Shown here: positions 1 to 7,763 of the stretch, one piece after another
Position numbering within the stretch: the first letter of the stretch is position 1
Layout of the letters: every line of letters begins with the position of its first letter
From: Bradyrhizobium sp. Y36
GTDB taxonomy: Bacteria; Pseudomonadota; Alphaproteobacteria; Rhizobiales; Xanthobacteraceae
Direction: 5' to 3'
Length of the DNA: 64,000 nt
Assembly (NCBI RefSeq): GCF_002531575.1
Contig: NZ_NWTI01000006.1
Coordinates: 124,001 to 188,000, forward strand
Program-made: the position numbers and the translations under genes
Notes under the pieces: model-generated
Seen by the model: only the letters and a program-made list of their open reading frames with translations
Databases searched by the model: none
Told to the model about the DNA's origin: nothing

Positions 1-356
1 GCCTGGGTGGTCTGCGTCGCATTGCTGCCGAGGGCGGCGAAATTGAAGGCGGTGGCGAATTCCCGGTAGCGGGTGTCGGTCAGCTTGTTGGCGAAGGCGT
101 CCTTGTTCGCGACGCCCTCGGTCAGCACCTTGCGCATGAACGCCTTGGCGTAGGTCATGTCGCTGAGGCCGTAGGCCTTCATCGCGTAGGAGTAGAGGCG
201 ATAGTCCTTCAGGAAGTCGTCGATCGTCTTCACGTTGCCGATATGGCTCAGGAAGTAATCGGTCTCGCGGCTGACGTCCGGCTCCGTTGCGACCTGGGTC
301 AGCGACTTGCCCATGTCCTGGGTCAGTCTGGTGTAGTCCGCGATGGTGGATAGCAT
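1..356 (-). CDS. DUF1217-type flagellar cluster protein, 3' end outside window
   Basis: The minus strand reads from ATG at 356 without a stop to the window edge, giving about 118 residues that begin MLSTIADYTRLTQDMGKSL and contain DVSRETDYFLSHIGNVKTIDDF. Repeated short helical modules of the kind Y.L..YGL.D..YAKAFMRKVL.EGV identify the DUF1217 family, which sits beside motA and flgF in rhizobial flagellar loci; its molecular role is not established. It is divergent from motA, and the 143-bp gap holds the motA promoter-like box and a weak copy of the same box on this strand at 398-414. By rhizobial synteny flgF and fliI would be expected to its left, beyond the edge. The gene is incomplete here. 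The family call is from recalled sequence features. Confidence 0.72.
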   Translation of the reverse strand, partial: MLSTIADYTRLTQDMGKSLTQVATEPDVSRETDYFLSHIGNVKTIDDFLKDYRLYSYAMKAYGLSDMTYAKAFMRKVLTEGVANKDAFANKLTDTRYREFATAFNFAALGSNATQTTQ

Positions 357-397
357 GACACGCGCCCCTCTGGCCGCTGTTGCGACGCCGCCACAAG

Positions 398-414
398 CTG
401 CCGCCGATTGCTTG
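398..414 (-). promoter_or_regulatory. Weak minus-strand copy of the flagellar promoter-like box
   Basis: On the minus strand the sequence reads CAAG, ten bases, CAG, about 41 nt before the start of the DUF1217-type gene. This matches the box seen ahead of motA, flhA and other flagellar units but at a slightly greater distance, so it is only a candidate. Confidence 0.25.
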
Positions 415-448
415 CGCGAGGCTGGCGACGCAGGAAGCCAGCTTCGCG

Positions 449-465
449 CAAGGCTCGCCGACTAG
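449..465 (+). promoter_or_regulatory. Promoter-like box upstream of motA
   Basis: CAAGGCTCGCCGACTAG lies 34 nt before the motA TTG start. It is one of eight related boxes of form CAAG-N10-TAG found ahead of flagellar transcription-unit heads in this window. The sigma factor or activator is not known from sequence alone. Confidence 0.5.
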
Positions 466-499
466 ATATTCCCGATGGGATCGGCGATGGAGCGGCGCG

Positions 500-1396
500 T
501 TGGGCAGTTTCGTGGGGGTTTTCATCACGGTAGCGGCGCTGCTCGGTGGATTTGCCGCCATGGGCGGGCACCTGGGCGTGCTGATGCAGCCGTGGGAATT
601 CGTGATCATCATGGGAACCGCGGTCGGCACCTTCATCGTGGCCAATCCGTGGAAGACGGTCGTGGACACCGGCGTCGCCTGCATGCAGGCCATCACCGGC
701 GCGGTGCCGGGCCAGCGCTACTACCTTGATCTGCTCGGGGCACTCCACGCCTTGATGCGCGAGCTGCGCGGCAAGGGCCGCAACGAGGTCGAGGCGCATA
801 TCGACGATCCCGCCTCTTCCGAGATCTTCAAGGCGTTTCCGAGCGTGCTCGGAGATCCCTCGCTGCTCCAGTTCATCTGCGACTATGTCCGCCTCATCAT
901 CATGGGCAATGCGCGCACCCACGAGATCGAAGCGCTGATGGACGAGGAGATCCACACCATCGTGAAGGGCAAGCTGGCGCCCTATCATGCGCTGGTGACG
1001 GTCTCCGAGGCGCTTCCGGCGCTCGGCATCGTCGCCGCCGTGCTCGGCGTCATCAAGGCGATGGGCGCGCTCGACCAGTCCCCGAAGCTGCTGGGCGGCT
1101 TCATCGGCGCGGCCCTGGTCGGCACCTTCGCCGGCATCTTCCTGTCCTATGGCGTCCTCTCGCCCTTCGCGATCAAGATCAAGATGACGCGCGAGAAGAA
1201 GTGCCGCCCCTACATCATCGTCAAGCAGACGCTGCTGGCCTTCATGAACGGCGCCATGCCGCAGATCGCCGTCGAGCACGGCCGCAAGATGATCGCGAGC
1301 AGCGAGCGGCCCTCGATCGACGTCGTCGAGAACGAGACGATCGCAGGTCCCAAGGCCGTCGTGTCCGATGCTGAACCGAAGGCGGCCCGCGCATGA
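500..1396 (+). CDS. motA: Flagellar motor stator protein MotA
   Basis: MotA forms, with MotB, the proton channel of the stator and transmits torque to FliG. The 298-residue product has the usual opening LGSFVGVFITVAALLGGFAAMGGHL and VIIMGTAVGTFIVANPWK as paired membrane segments, a cytoplasmic loop with the charged stretch MRELRGKGRNEVEAHI, and two C-terminal membrane segments with the conserved prolines in EALPALGIVAAV and LSPFAIKI. I chose the TTG at 500 because GGAG sits 7 nt before it and the MotA homology begins there; an upstream extension to 380 reads as non-homologous sequence. It is the first gene of a unit running through flhB and overlaps fliM by 4 nt. motB is about 15 kb downstream in the same locus, as in rhizobia. 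Confidence 0.93.
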   Translation: MGSFVGVFITVAALLGGFAAMGGHLGVLMQPWEFVIIMGTAVGTFIVANPWKTVVDTGVACMQAITGAVPGQRYYLDLLGALHALMRELRGKGRNEVEAHIDDPASSEIFKAFPSVLGDPSLLQFICDYVRLIIMGNARTHEIEALMDEEIHTIVKGKLAPYHALVTVSEALPALGIVAAVLGVIKAMGALDQSPKLLGGFIGAALVGTFAGIFLSYGVLSPFAIKIKMTREKKCRPYIIVKQTLLAFMNGAMPQIAVEHGRKMIASSERPSIDVVENETIAGPKAVVSDAEPKAARA

Positions 1397-2337
1397 TGAT
1401 GGAAGACGACGTCGGCGTCGATCAGAAGAAGCAGCTCCCCAACTATCTGCTGGACGCTGCCGGCATCTCGATCGAACGCATGCCGATGCTCAATGTGATC
1501 TTCGATCGCATGGCGGCATCGTGCACCGACAGCCTGCAGCCGATGGCCGGAACGCCGTGCTATTTCTCCGTCAACGGCATCACCAACGATCCTCTCGGCG
1601 ACATCATCAAGGACTACGAGGGTAACGCGGTCGCCGCGGTGCTCTATGCCGAGCAGTGGGATTCGCGCGTCATCATCATGCTGGACCGCGACTTCGTGTT
1701 CACGATGGTCGAGGCGATGTTCGGATCCGACGGCGCGGAACCGCCGCTCGATGTCGAACGCACCTTCTCGAACATCGAGATCCGGCTGGTCCAGGCGCTG
1801 TTCGACCGATTCGCCAAGGCGCTGCAATCTGCGTTTGCGGGCACCTCCAACGTCACCTTCCGCGTGGAGCGGGTCGAGACGGCGATGGCGTCGCTGGCGA
1901 TCGGACGCGCCAGCAACATGTCGATCTGCGCGAACATGATGGTGCAGGCGCTCTACCGCGGCGGCCAGATGTTCCTGATCATTCCGCACTCCGCGCTCAA
2001 CCCGCTCAGGCAGAAGCTTGCAACCGTGACCGCCAGCGACGGCCGCGCGACCGATCCGCGTTGGCGCGAGCAGATGGAGAGCGAGGTCAACCGTACCGAG
2101 GTGACGCTGAGTGCCGTGCTGGACGAGAAGATGATCTCGCTCGAGGACGTCGTGAAATTCAAGGTGGGGCAGGTGCTGGAGCTGGAGGCCACGCCGCGCA
2201 CGCTGGCCCGCCTCGAGAGCAACAATCAGGTGCTGTTCTGGTGCCAGATCGGCCAGCTTGATGGCTATTACGCCATGCAGGTGGCCGATCCCGTCGACCA
2301 GAAACGGGAGTTCGTCGATGATATCCTATCTCGTTGA
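1393..2337 (+). CDS. fliM: Flagellar motor switch protein FliM
   Basis: FliM is the C-ring component that binds phosphorylated CheY and links FliG to FliN. The 314-residue product shows the middle FliM domain (for example RMPMLNVIFDRMAASCTDSLQPM near residues 33-55 and LVQALFDRFAKALQSAF near 130-147) and ends with a SpoA/surface-presentation domain at about residues 230-305 (DVVKFKVGQVLELEATPRTLARLESNN). The N-terminal CheY-binding segment is short and does not closely match the enteric consensus, as is usual in rhizobial FliM. The start overlaps the motA stop (ATGA), pointing to translational coupling, and the 3' end overlaps the next small gene by 20 nt. Confidence 0.9.
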   Translation: MMMEDDVGVDQKKQLPNYLLDAAGISIERMPMLNVIFDRMAASCTDSLQPMAGTPCYFSVNGITNDPLGDIIKDYEGNAVAAVLYAEQWDSRVIIMLDRDFVFTMVEAMFGSDGAEPPLDVERTFSNIEIRLVQALFDRFAKALQSAFAGTSNVTFRVERVETAMASLAIGRASNMSICANMMVQALYRGGQMFLIIPHSALNPLRQKLATVTASDGRATDPRWREQMESEVNRTEVTLSAVLDEKMISLEDVVKFKVGQVLELEATPRTLARLESNNQVLFWCQIGQLDGYYAMQVADPVDQKREFVDDILSR

Positions 2338-2632
2338 TGCCGTGCTGCTGATCGCGCTCGCCTTCACCAGCATGCGGGTGACCAAGATGCACCGCGAGCT
2401 GGCGCGTCTGCGCAGCTACCAGGGCGAATTCTCCACCATTGTCCACGAGACGGCGGGTGCCTTCGACACGGTCATCACCGCGGCGCATGATTCCACCGCC
2501 AATCTCGGGCGGCTCGCCAACGTGCTGAGCACCAAGATCGACCAGGCCCACGAGGCGATCGCGGCGCTCGATGCCCGTAGCGGGCTCGCGCCGGCCGCGA
2601 CCGCCGGCGGCGCCGAGGTGAACAAGCACTGA
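2318..2632 (+). CDS. Small membrane-anchored coiled-coil protein between fliM and fliN (DUF6468-like)
   Basis: This 104-residue protein starts at ATG 2318, inside the end of fliM, with GGGAG about 7 nt upstream. An N-terminal hydrophobic helix (MISYLVDAVLLIALAFTSM) is followed by a helical region rich in Arg, Leu and Ala (MHRELARLRSYQGEFSTIV) and a poorly conserved tail. Small proteins of this layout sit between fliM and fliN in many alphaproteobacterial clusters, and I think this belongs to the DUF6468 group. No biochemical role is known to me. Its position among C-ring genes suggests an accessory part of the switch or motor, which is inference only. Confidence 0.62.
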   Translation: MISYLVDAVLLIALAFTSMRVTKMHRELARLRSYQGEFSTIVHETAGAFDTVITAAHDSTANLGRLANVLSTKIDQAHEAIAALDARSGLAPAATAGGAEVNKH

Positions 2633-2708
2633 AGCCGAAGCCGGCAGAACCAATGCGAGCGGAACGCCAGGGCGCTCCGGGAGCGGACATACCAAGAGGC
2701 GATACCAG

Positions 2709-3098
2709 ATGGCGCAATCCTTCGACTATGACTCTGCCACGCGAGCAACTGCCGCCGACGAGGGGCATACCGACACGACCCCGCTGGAGCGGCTCGCGGA
2801 AATCGCCGCGCGCACGGCTGAGGAGAGCGGGAAGTTCGCCAACGTCGATGCCATCCTGCGCATTCCCGTCACCATGCAGGTGGTGCTGGGATCGGCGACC
2901 ATCCCGGTCGCGAACCTGATGAAGCTCGGCCGCGGCGCCGTGGTTCCGCTCGACCACCGGGTCGGCGAGCCCGTCGACGTCGTCGTCAACGGCCGCATCG
3001 TCGCCCGCGGCGAGGTGGTCGTCGTCGAAGAGGACAATTCCCGCTTCGGCGTCTCGCTCACGGAGATTGTCGGGCCGCTGGGGCAGGGCGATAGCTGA
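2709..3098 (+). CDS. fliN: Flagellar motor switch protein FliN
   Basis: FliN builds the lower C-ring and helps dock the export ATPase complex. The 129-residue product has a variable acidic N-terminus and a C-terminal SpoA domain from about residue 47 (AILRIPVTMQVVLGSATIPVANLMKLGRGAVVPL) including the GEPVDVVVNGRIVARGEVVV core typical of FliN/YscQ. Length and domain order match single-SpoA alphaproteobacterial FliN. The stop is followed two bases later by the fliG start, so the two are almost certainly co-translated. Confidence 0.92.
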   Translation: MAQSFDYDSATRATAADEGHTDTTPLERLAEIAARTAEESGKFANVDAILRIPVTMQVVLGSATIPVANLMKLGRGAVVPLDHRVGEPVDVVVNGRIVARGEVVVVEEDNSRFGVSLTEIVGPLGQGDS

Positions 3099-3100
3099 CC

Positions 3101-4141
3101 ATGGCTGCACAGGTCGGCATCGCTCCCGTCAAGCAGCGAGGCGTTGCCACGCTGGGTGGAACGGAAAAGGTCGCCGCGCTCCTGCTGGCCATGGGTCGGC
3201 AGGCGGCCGCGAGCGTGCTCTCGCAGTTCGAGCCGCAGGAAATTCGCGTCGTCACCAAGGCCGCGGCGGAGCTGCGGCCGATCACGGCGCAGGAACTCGA
3301 GGGGATCGTCGAGGAGTTTGCCCAGCAGTTCTCGATGGGCGCCAACATTCTCGGCACCATCGGCGGCCTAGAGGCCGTGCTCGGCGACGTGCTTCCGGCC
3401 GACCAGGTCTCGGCGATCATGACGGACCTGCTCGGCAATTCGAGCCGGTCGGTGTGGGATCGCGTCTCGTCGGTGTCGGAAAACTCGCTGGCGACCTACC
3501 TCTCCAAGGAGCATCCGCAGACCGCGGCGCTGATCCTGTCCAAGGTCAAGCCGTCCTGTGCCGCCAAGGTGATGAGCCAGCTGCCCTCGAGCCTGCGCAA
3601 CGAATTGATGCGGCGCGTGCTCAGCCTCAAGCCGATCGTCGACGACGCGATGAAGGTCCTCGAGAAGACGCTGCACGAGGACCTGACGCTCAATTTCGCC
3701 CGCAATCTCGGCGCCGACACCTACGCCCGCGTCGCCGATATCATCAACAAGATGGAGCGCGGCCATATCGAGGACATGCTCAAGAGCCTGTCGGAAAAGC
3801 GGCCGAAGTCGGCCGAAGTGCTGAAGGAGCTGCTGTTCACCTTCGACGACGTGACCAATTTGACGCCGAAGGCGCGCACCATGATCTTCGATCAGGTGCC
3901 GACCGATCGCATCGTCATCGCACTGAAGGGCACGGACAAGCACTTCCGGGAGCTGATCCTGTCCTCGGTCGCGTCGCGCGTCCGCCGTGTCGTCGAGCAC
4001 GAGCTCGCCATCGGCGAACCCTCGAACCAGCGCGACGTGCTGGAGGCACGGCGCGTGATCACCGATCTCGCGCTCGACCTCGCGGAGAAGGGCGAAATCG
4101 AGCTCAACCCCGAGCAGGAGGATGAGCTGGTCTTCCGCTGA
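3101..4141 (+). CDS. fliG: Flagellar motor switch protein FliG
   Basis: FliG is the C-ring protein that binds the FliF MS-ring with its N-terminal domain and meets MotA with its charged C-terminal torque helix. The 346-residue product begins with GGTEKVAALLLAMGRQAAASVLSQF, the usual N-terminal FliG fold, has the middle segment ending in ILSKVKPSCAAKVMSQLPSSL, and a C-terminal domain with LLFTFDDVTNLTPKARTMIFDQV and charged residues further on (RVRRVVEHELAIGEP). It has normal family length. It starts two bases after fliN and ends 13 bases before flhB. Confidence 0.94.
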   Translation: MAAQVGIAPVKQRGVATLGGTEKVAALLLAMGRQAAASVLSQFEPQEIRVVTKAAAELRPITAQELEGIVEEFAQQFSMGANILGTIGGLEAVLGDVLPADQVSAIMTDLLGNSSRSVWDRVSSVSENSLATYLSKEHPQTAALILSKVKPSCAAKVMSQLPSSLRNELMRRVLSLKPIVDDAMKVLEKTLHEDLTLNFARNLGADTYARVADIINKMERGHIEDMLKSLSEKRPKSAEVLKELLFTFDDVTNLTPKARTMIFDQVPTDRIVIALKGTDKHFRELILSSVASRVRRVVEHELAIGEPSNQRDVLEARRVITDLALDLAEKGEIELNPEQEDELVFR

Positions 4142-4154
4142 CCGCTGAACGGGC

Positions 4155-5240
4155 ATGGCAGAATCATCCGATCAGGAGAGCAAAACAGAAGAGCCGACCG
4201 AGAAGAAAGTCCGTGATGCGCTCGAACAGGGCAAGATCCCGGTCTCTCGGGAGGCCTCCATGTTCGCCTCGATGGCCGCGCTGCTGGTCATCATGGCGTT
4301 CCTGATCGGTCAGGGCGTGCAGCAATTGACGCCGACCCTGACGAGCCTGCTCGACGATCCCGAAGGCTTCCCGCTCTCCACCGGCGCGGACGCGCAGAAC
4401 CTGCTCACCGTGGTCGGCTTGCAGGCGCTGCGTTTCCTGGTGCCACTGGTCGTCATCCTCATGGTGTTCGGACTCGCCTCCTCGCTGCTGCAAAACGCGC
4501 CGCGCTTCGTGCTGGAGCGCATCAAGCCGGAACTGTCGCGGATCTCTCCGATCGGCGGCTGGAGCCGGCTGTTCGGAACGCGCGGCCTCGTCGAGTTCGC
4601 CAAGTCGCTGTTCAAGCTGGCCGCGGTGACCTCCGTGGTCGTGTTCGTGCTGCGCGCGTCGGAGGCGAAGGCATTCGAGGCGATGTACACCGATCCGGTC
4701 GCGCTGCCGGAGATGATCCTCAACATCGCGATGCGGATCGTCTCGGCGATCTGCATCGCGACCATCGTGCTGGTCGCGATTGACCTCGCCTGGGCGCGCT
4801 TCCACTGGCGGCGCGAACTGCGAATGACCAAGCAGGAGATCAAGGACGAGCACAAGCAGGCCGAGGGCGATCCGCTGGTCAAGGCGCGCCTCCGCTCGCT
4901 GGCGCGCGACCGCTCGCGGCAACGCATGATCGCCTCCGCCGCGCGCGCGACGCTGGTGATCGCGAACCCGACGCACTTCGCAATCGCGCTGCGCTACCAG
5001 CGTGAGGAGAACCCCGCGCCGCTCGTTGTGGCCAAGGGCATGGACGTGATCGCGCTGAAGATCCGCGAGGTCGCCGAGCAGAACCGGATTCCCGTGATCG
5101 AGAACAAGGCGCTGGCGCGCGCACTCTACGAGGCGGTGCAGGTCGATCAGGTGATCCCGGCGGAATTTTTCCGCCCGGTCGCCGAGATCATCTACTTCCT
5201 CCAGTCGAAGCAGGCACCGCGGACCGAGAAGGTTCAGTAG
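4155..5240 (+). CDS. flhB: Flagellar type III export protein FlhB
   Basis: FlhB is the export-gate membrane protein whose autocleavage switches substrates from rod/hook to filament. The 361-residue product opens with the conserved ESKTEEPTEKKVRDALEQGKIP motif region, has four membrane segments between about residues 35 and 210, and a cytoplasmic domain with the cleavage motif NPTH at residues 271-274, so cleavage is expected after Asn271. The following LVVAKGMDVIALKIREVAEQN is also diagnostic. It closes the motA-flhB unit; the next gene begins after an 85-nt gap with its own promoter-like box. Confidence 0.95.
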   Translation: MAESSDQESKTEEPTEKKVRDALEQGKIPVSREASMFASMAALLVIMAFLIGQGVQQLTPTLTSLLDDPEGFPLSTGADAQNLLTVVGLQALRFLVPLVVILMVFGLASSLLQNAPRFVLERIKPELSRISPIGGWSRLFGTRGLVEFAKSLFKLAAVTSVVVFVLRASEAKAFEAMYTDPVALPEMILNIAMRIVSAICIATIVLVAIDLAWARFHWRRELRMTKQEIKDEHKQAEGDPLVKARLRSLARDRSRQRMIASAARATLVIANPTHFAIALRYQREENPAPLVVAKGMDVIALKIREVAEQNRIPVIENKALARALYEAVQVDQVIPAEFFRPVAEIIYFLQSKQAPRTEKVQ

Positions 5241-5276
5241 AATTCCGAGGACGGCGTCCGGCCCAACAGCTTGACG

Positions 5277-5293
5277 AAAGCTTAACGCCCTAG
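5277..5293 (+). promoter_or_regulatory. Promoter-like box upstream of flgB
   Basis: AAAGCTTAACGCCCTAG lies 32 nt before the preferred GTG start of flgB. It shares AAGCTT and CTAG with the boxes ahead of lafA2, motA and flhA. A TTGACG immediately upstream overlaps it. Confidence 0.5.
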
Positions 5294-5325
5294 GCTTTCC
5301 CCGAATGGACCAGAACGGGGCTGTC

Positions 5326-5706
5326 GTGGGACCGCTTTATCTCTTCGAACTCGCATCGTCGCAGGCGCGCTATCTCGAGCTCCGCCAGTCGACCATCGCC
5401 ACCAACGTCGCCAACGCCAACACGCCGGGCTTCAGGGCGCGCGACGTCGAGCCGTTCAACAAGGTACTCGACGGCATGCCGGTGCGGCTCGCCACGACGT
5501 CGCCGTCGCACATGCAACTGTCCGCAGCCGAGACCGATACGCGCGCGACCGCGAAGAAGGACAGCTGGGAGGTGGTTCACTCCGGCAACTCCGTCAGCCT
5601 CGAGCAGGAAATGATCAAGGGCAGCGACGTCAATCGCGACTATTCGATGAATTCGGCGATCGTGCGGTCGTTCCACCGCATGGTTCTGGCCGGTGCGAAA
5701 GCCTGA
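5326..5706 (+). CDS. flgB: Flagellar proximal rod protein FlgB
   Basis: FlgB is a proximal rod subunit exported by the flagellar type III system. The product has the N-terminal rod/hook heptad segment LYLFELASSQARYLELRQSTIATNVANANTPGF and a C-terminal helix (IKGSDVNRDYSMNSAIVRSFHRMVLAGAKA). I prefer the GTG at 5326 (126 residues): it has AACGGGG 6-7 nt upstream, it starts right at the homologous segment, and it places the promoter-like box 32 nt away as for motA, motE and flgE. An ATG at 5305 would add seven residues but would leave almost no leader. It heads the flgB-fliP unit. Confidence 0.88.
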   Translation: MGPLYLFELASSQARYLELRQSTIATNVANANTPGFRARDVEPFNKVLDGMPVRLATTSPSHMQLSAAETDTRATAKKDSWEVVHSGNSVSLEQEMIKGSDVNRDYSMNSAIVRSFHRMVLAGAKA

Positions 5707-5717
5707 GGTGAACTGAC

Positions 5718-6134
5718 ATGCTGGACTCACTGAGCGCCTCTCTGACGGTTGCAAGCTCCGGGCTCGAAGCGCAGTCGACGCGCATGCGCATCGTCTCGGA
5801 GAACCTCGCCAACGCGACCTCGACCGGGCGCACCGCGGGCGCCGACCCCTATCAGCGCAAGACGATCACCTTCGATGCCGCGATGGACCGTGCGTCGGGC
5901 TCGCAGCTCGCCAAGGTCAAGGAGATCGGCGTCGACACCACGCCGTACCGCGTCGAGTACGATCCCGGGCATCCCGCCGCCGACAAGGCGGGCTACGTCA
6001 AGATGCCCAACGTCAACATGATGATCGAGATGGCCGACATGCGGGAAGTCAACCGCTCCTACGAGGCCAATCTGCAGGTCGTTAAACAGGTGAGGTCCAT
6101 GCTCGGCATGACCATCGACCTCCTGAGGAGCTGA
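5718..6134 (+). CDS. flgC: Flagellar proximal rod protein FlgC
   Basis: FlgC is a proximal rod subunit. The 138-residue product carries the family N-terminal pattern (LTVASSGLEAQSTRMRIVSENLANATSTGRTAGADPYQRK) and the C-terminal pattern PNVNMMIEMADMREVNRSYEANLQVVKQVRSMLGMTIDLLR, which together form the coiled rod core. It lies 11 nt after flgB and 2 nt before fliE. Confidence 0.94.
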   Translation: MLDSLSASLTVASSGLEAQSTRMRIVSENLANATSTGRTAGADPYQRKTITFDAAMDRASGSQLAKVKEIGVDTTPYRVEYDPGHPAADKAGYVKMPNVNMMIEMADMREVNRSYEANLQVVKQVRSMLGMTIDLLRS

Positions 6135-6136
6135 CA

Positions 6137-6466
6137 ATGCTTGAGGCGCTTTCATCCACGGCAATCTCCGCCGGACAGGTCGCGACCCGCGCGACCGAGA
6201 CGCAGGCGATCGCGCCCGCGGCCCCGACCGCGATCCAGTCCTCCGACGACGTCGGCTTCGAATCGGTGATGAAGCAGGTGACGACCGACGCGATCGGAAC
6301 GCTGAAGGCGGGCGAAGCGGCGTCGATCTCGGCGATGCAGGGCAAGGAATCGACCCGTAAGGTCGTGGAGGCGCTGATGTCGGCCGAGCAGGCCCTGCAG
6401 ACGGCCGTCGCGGTCCGCGACAAGGTCGTGCAGGCCTATCAAGAAGTCGTCCGGATGTCGATCTGA
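6137..6466 (+). CDS. fliE: Flagellar hook-basal body protein FliE
   Basis: FliE joins the MS-ring to the proximal rod. The 109-residue product has a poorly conserved Ala/Thr-rich N-terminus and the conserved C-terminal helix (EALMSAEQALQTAVAVRDKVVQAYQEVVRMSI), the signature of the family. It sits 2 nt after flgC and 18 nt before flgG, in the order seen across rhizobia. Confidence 0.93.
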   Translation: MLEALSSTAISAGQVATRATETQAIAPAAPTAIQSSDDVGFESVMKQVTTDAIGTLKAGEAASISAMQGKESTRKVVEALMSAEQALQTAVAVRDKVVQAYQEVVRMSI

Positions 6467-6484
6467 TCTGAAGGAGTGGACTAA

Positions 6485-7273
6485 GTGAAATCGCTCGCCA
6501 TTGCGGCCACGGGCATGAATGCCCAGCAGACCAACATCGAAGTGATCGCGAACAACATCGCGAACATCAACTCGACGTCGTACAAGCGTGCGCGCGCCGA
6601 GTTCACCGACCTGTTCTATCAGATGGACCGCATGCAGGGCGTCGCCAACGTCAACGGTTCCTCGCCGATTCCGGAGGGCGCCAATCTCGGCCTCGGCGTC
6701 AAGTCGGCGGCCATCCGCAAGCTGCACATCCAGGGCGCGCTGACGCAGACCGGCAATCCCTACGACATGGCGATCAACGGCCGCGGCTGGTTTCAGGTGC
6801 TCGGCCCCAACAACGAGGTGCAGTACACCCGCGCAGGCTCGTTCAACACCAATGCCAACGGCCAGCTCGTCACGATCGACGGTTACCTGCTGGATCCCGC
6901 GATCACGGTGCCGCAGGGGACGGTCGAGGTTACGGTCAACGCCACCGGTCAGGTGTTCGCCAAGCTCGACACGGAAGTGAACCCGCGCCAGATCGGCCAG
7001 CTCAACCTCGCCAACTTCGCCAACGAGGCGGGCCTGGAGCCGCTGGGCGGCAATCTCTACAAGGAGACAACGGCGTCCGGCACGCCGGTCGTCGGCCTGC
7101 CGGGCGATTCCGGCTACGGCAAGATCAACCAGAAATATCTCGAAGCCTCGAACGTCGATCCGGTCAAGGAAATCACCGAGTTGATCTCGGCGCAGCGCGC
7201 CTACGAAATGAACGCCAAGGTCATCCAGGCCTCGGATGAAATGGCCCAGACCGTCTCGAAGGGCATGCGCTAG
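6485..7273 (+). CDS. flgG: Flagellar distal rod protein FlgG
   Basis: FlgG forms the distal rod. The 262-residue product matches the usual ~262 length. It begins [34 protein letters not shown], contains the central [26 protein letters not shown] stretch, and ends [34 protein letters not shown]. The start is GTG at 6485 with AAGGAG 8-9 nt upstream. No flgF is adjacent; in related clusters flgF is placed near the DUF1217 gene, beyond the left edge. Confidence 0.95.
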   Translation: MKSLAIAATGMNAQQTNIEVIANNIANINSTSYKRARAEFTDLFYQMDRMQGVANVNGSSPIPEGANLGLGVKSAAIRKLHIQGALTQTGNPYDMAINGRGWFQVLGPNNEVQYTRAGSFNTNANGQLVTIDGYLLDPAITVPQGTVEVTVNATGQVFAKLDTEVNPRQIGQLNLANFANEAGLEPLGGNLYKETTASGTPVVGLPGDSGYGKINQKYLEASNVDPVKEITELISAQRAYEMNAKVIQASDEMAQTVSKGMR

Positions 7274-7310
7274 TTCCGGTGTCTCGATGTTGAACAGGGT
7301 AGGCTTGATC

Positions 7311-7763
7311 ATGCGCGGGTTGGCCGCCGTGCTGCTGATTCTGGCCTCGGTGCGCTGCGCCGTGGCCGAGGAGAAGCGGCTTCCGGTGCCGGCGGTTTCG
7401 ATCCGCGCCGGCGAGCTGATCCGGGACGACATGATCACCGAGCGCGCCTTCGCCCCGAGCTTGCTCGGCGTTGCCATGTTCATCGAAGGGCGCCAGGTCC
7501 TGGTCGGCCGCATGGCGCGGCGCGCGCTGTTGCCGGGCCAGCCGATTCCCAGCAATGCGGTGGAAGATCCCTGGACCGTCGCCCGCGGCGCCATGGTCAA
7601 GGTGGTGGTCGAAGACAGCGGGCTGTCCATCGTCACCTACGGCTCGGCGATGCAGTCCGGCGCGGCCGGCGCGCTCATTCCCGTGCGCAACACCGACACC
7701 GGCGTGATCATCAGGGGCGTCGTCCAGCCGGACGGCACCGTCAAGGTCGTGGACGGGTCATGA
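7311..7763 (+). CDS. flgA: Flagellar P-ring assembly chaperone FlgA
   Basis: FlgA is the periplasmic chaperone for FlgI P-ring assembly. The product has a signal peptide (RGLAAVLLILASVRCAVAEE) and an SAF-type domain (VPAVSIRAGELIRDDMITERAF, GRMARRALLPGQPIPSNAVEDP) followed by the C-terminal barrel ending in VIIRGVVQPDGTVKVVDG. At 150 residues it is the short alphaproteobacterial form. I chose ATG 7311 because AGGGTAGG lies 8 nt upstream; ATG 7287 is a possible start adding eight residues. It overlaps flgI by 4 nt (ATGA). Confidence 0.88.
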   Translation: MRGLAAVLLILASVRCAVAEEKRLPVPAVSIRAGELIRDDMITERAFAPSLLGVAMFIEGRQVLVGRMARRALLPGQPIPSNAVEDPWTVARGAMVKVVVEDSGLSIVTYGSAMQSGAAGALIPVRNTDTGVIIRGVVQPDGTVKVVDGS

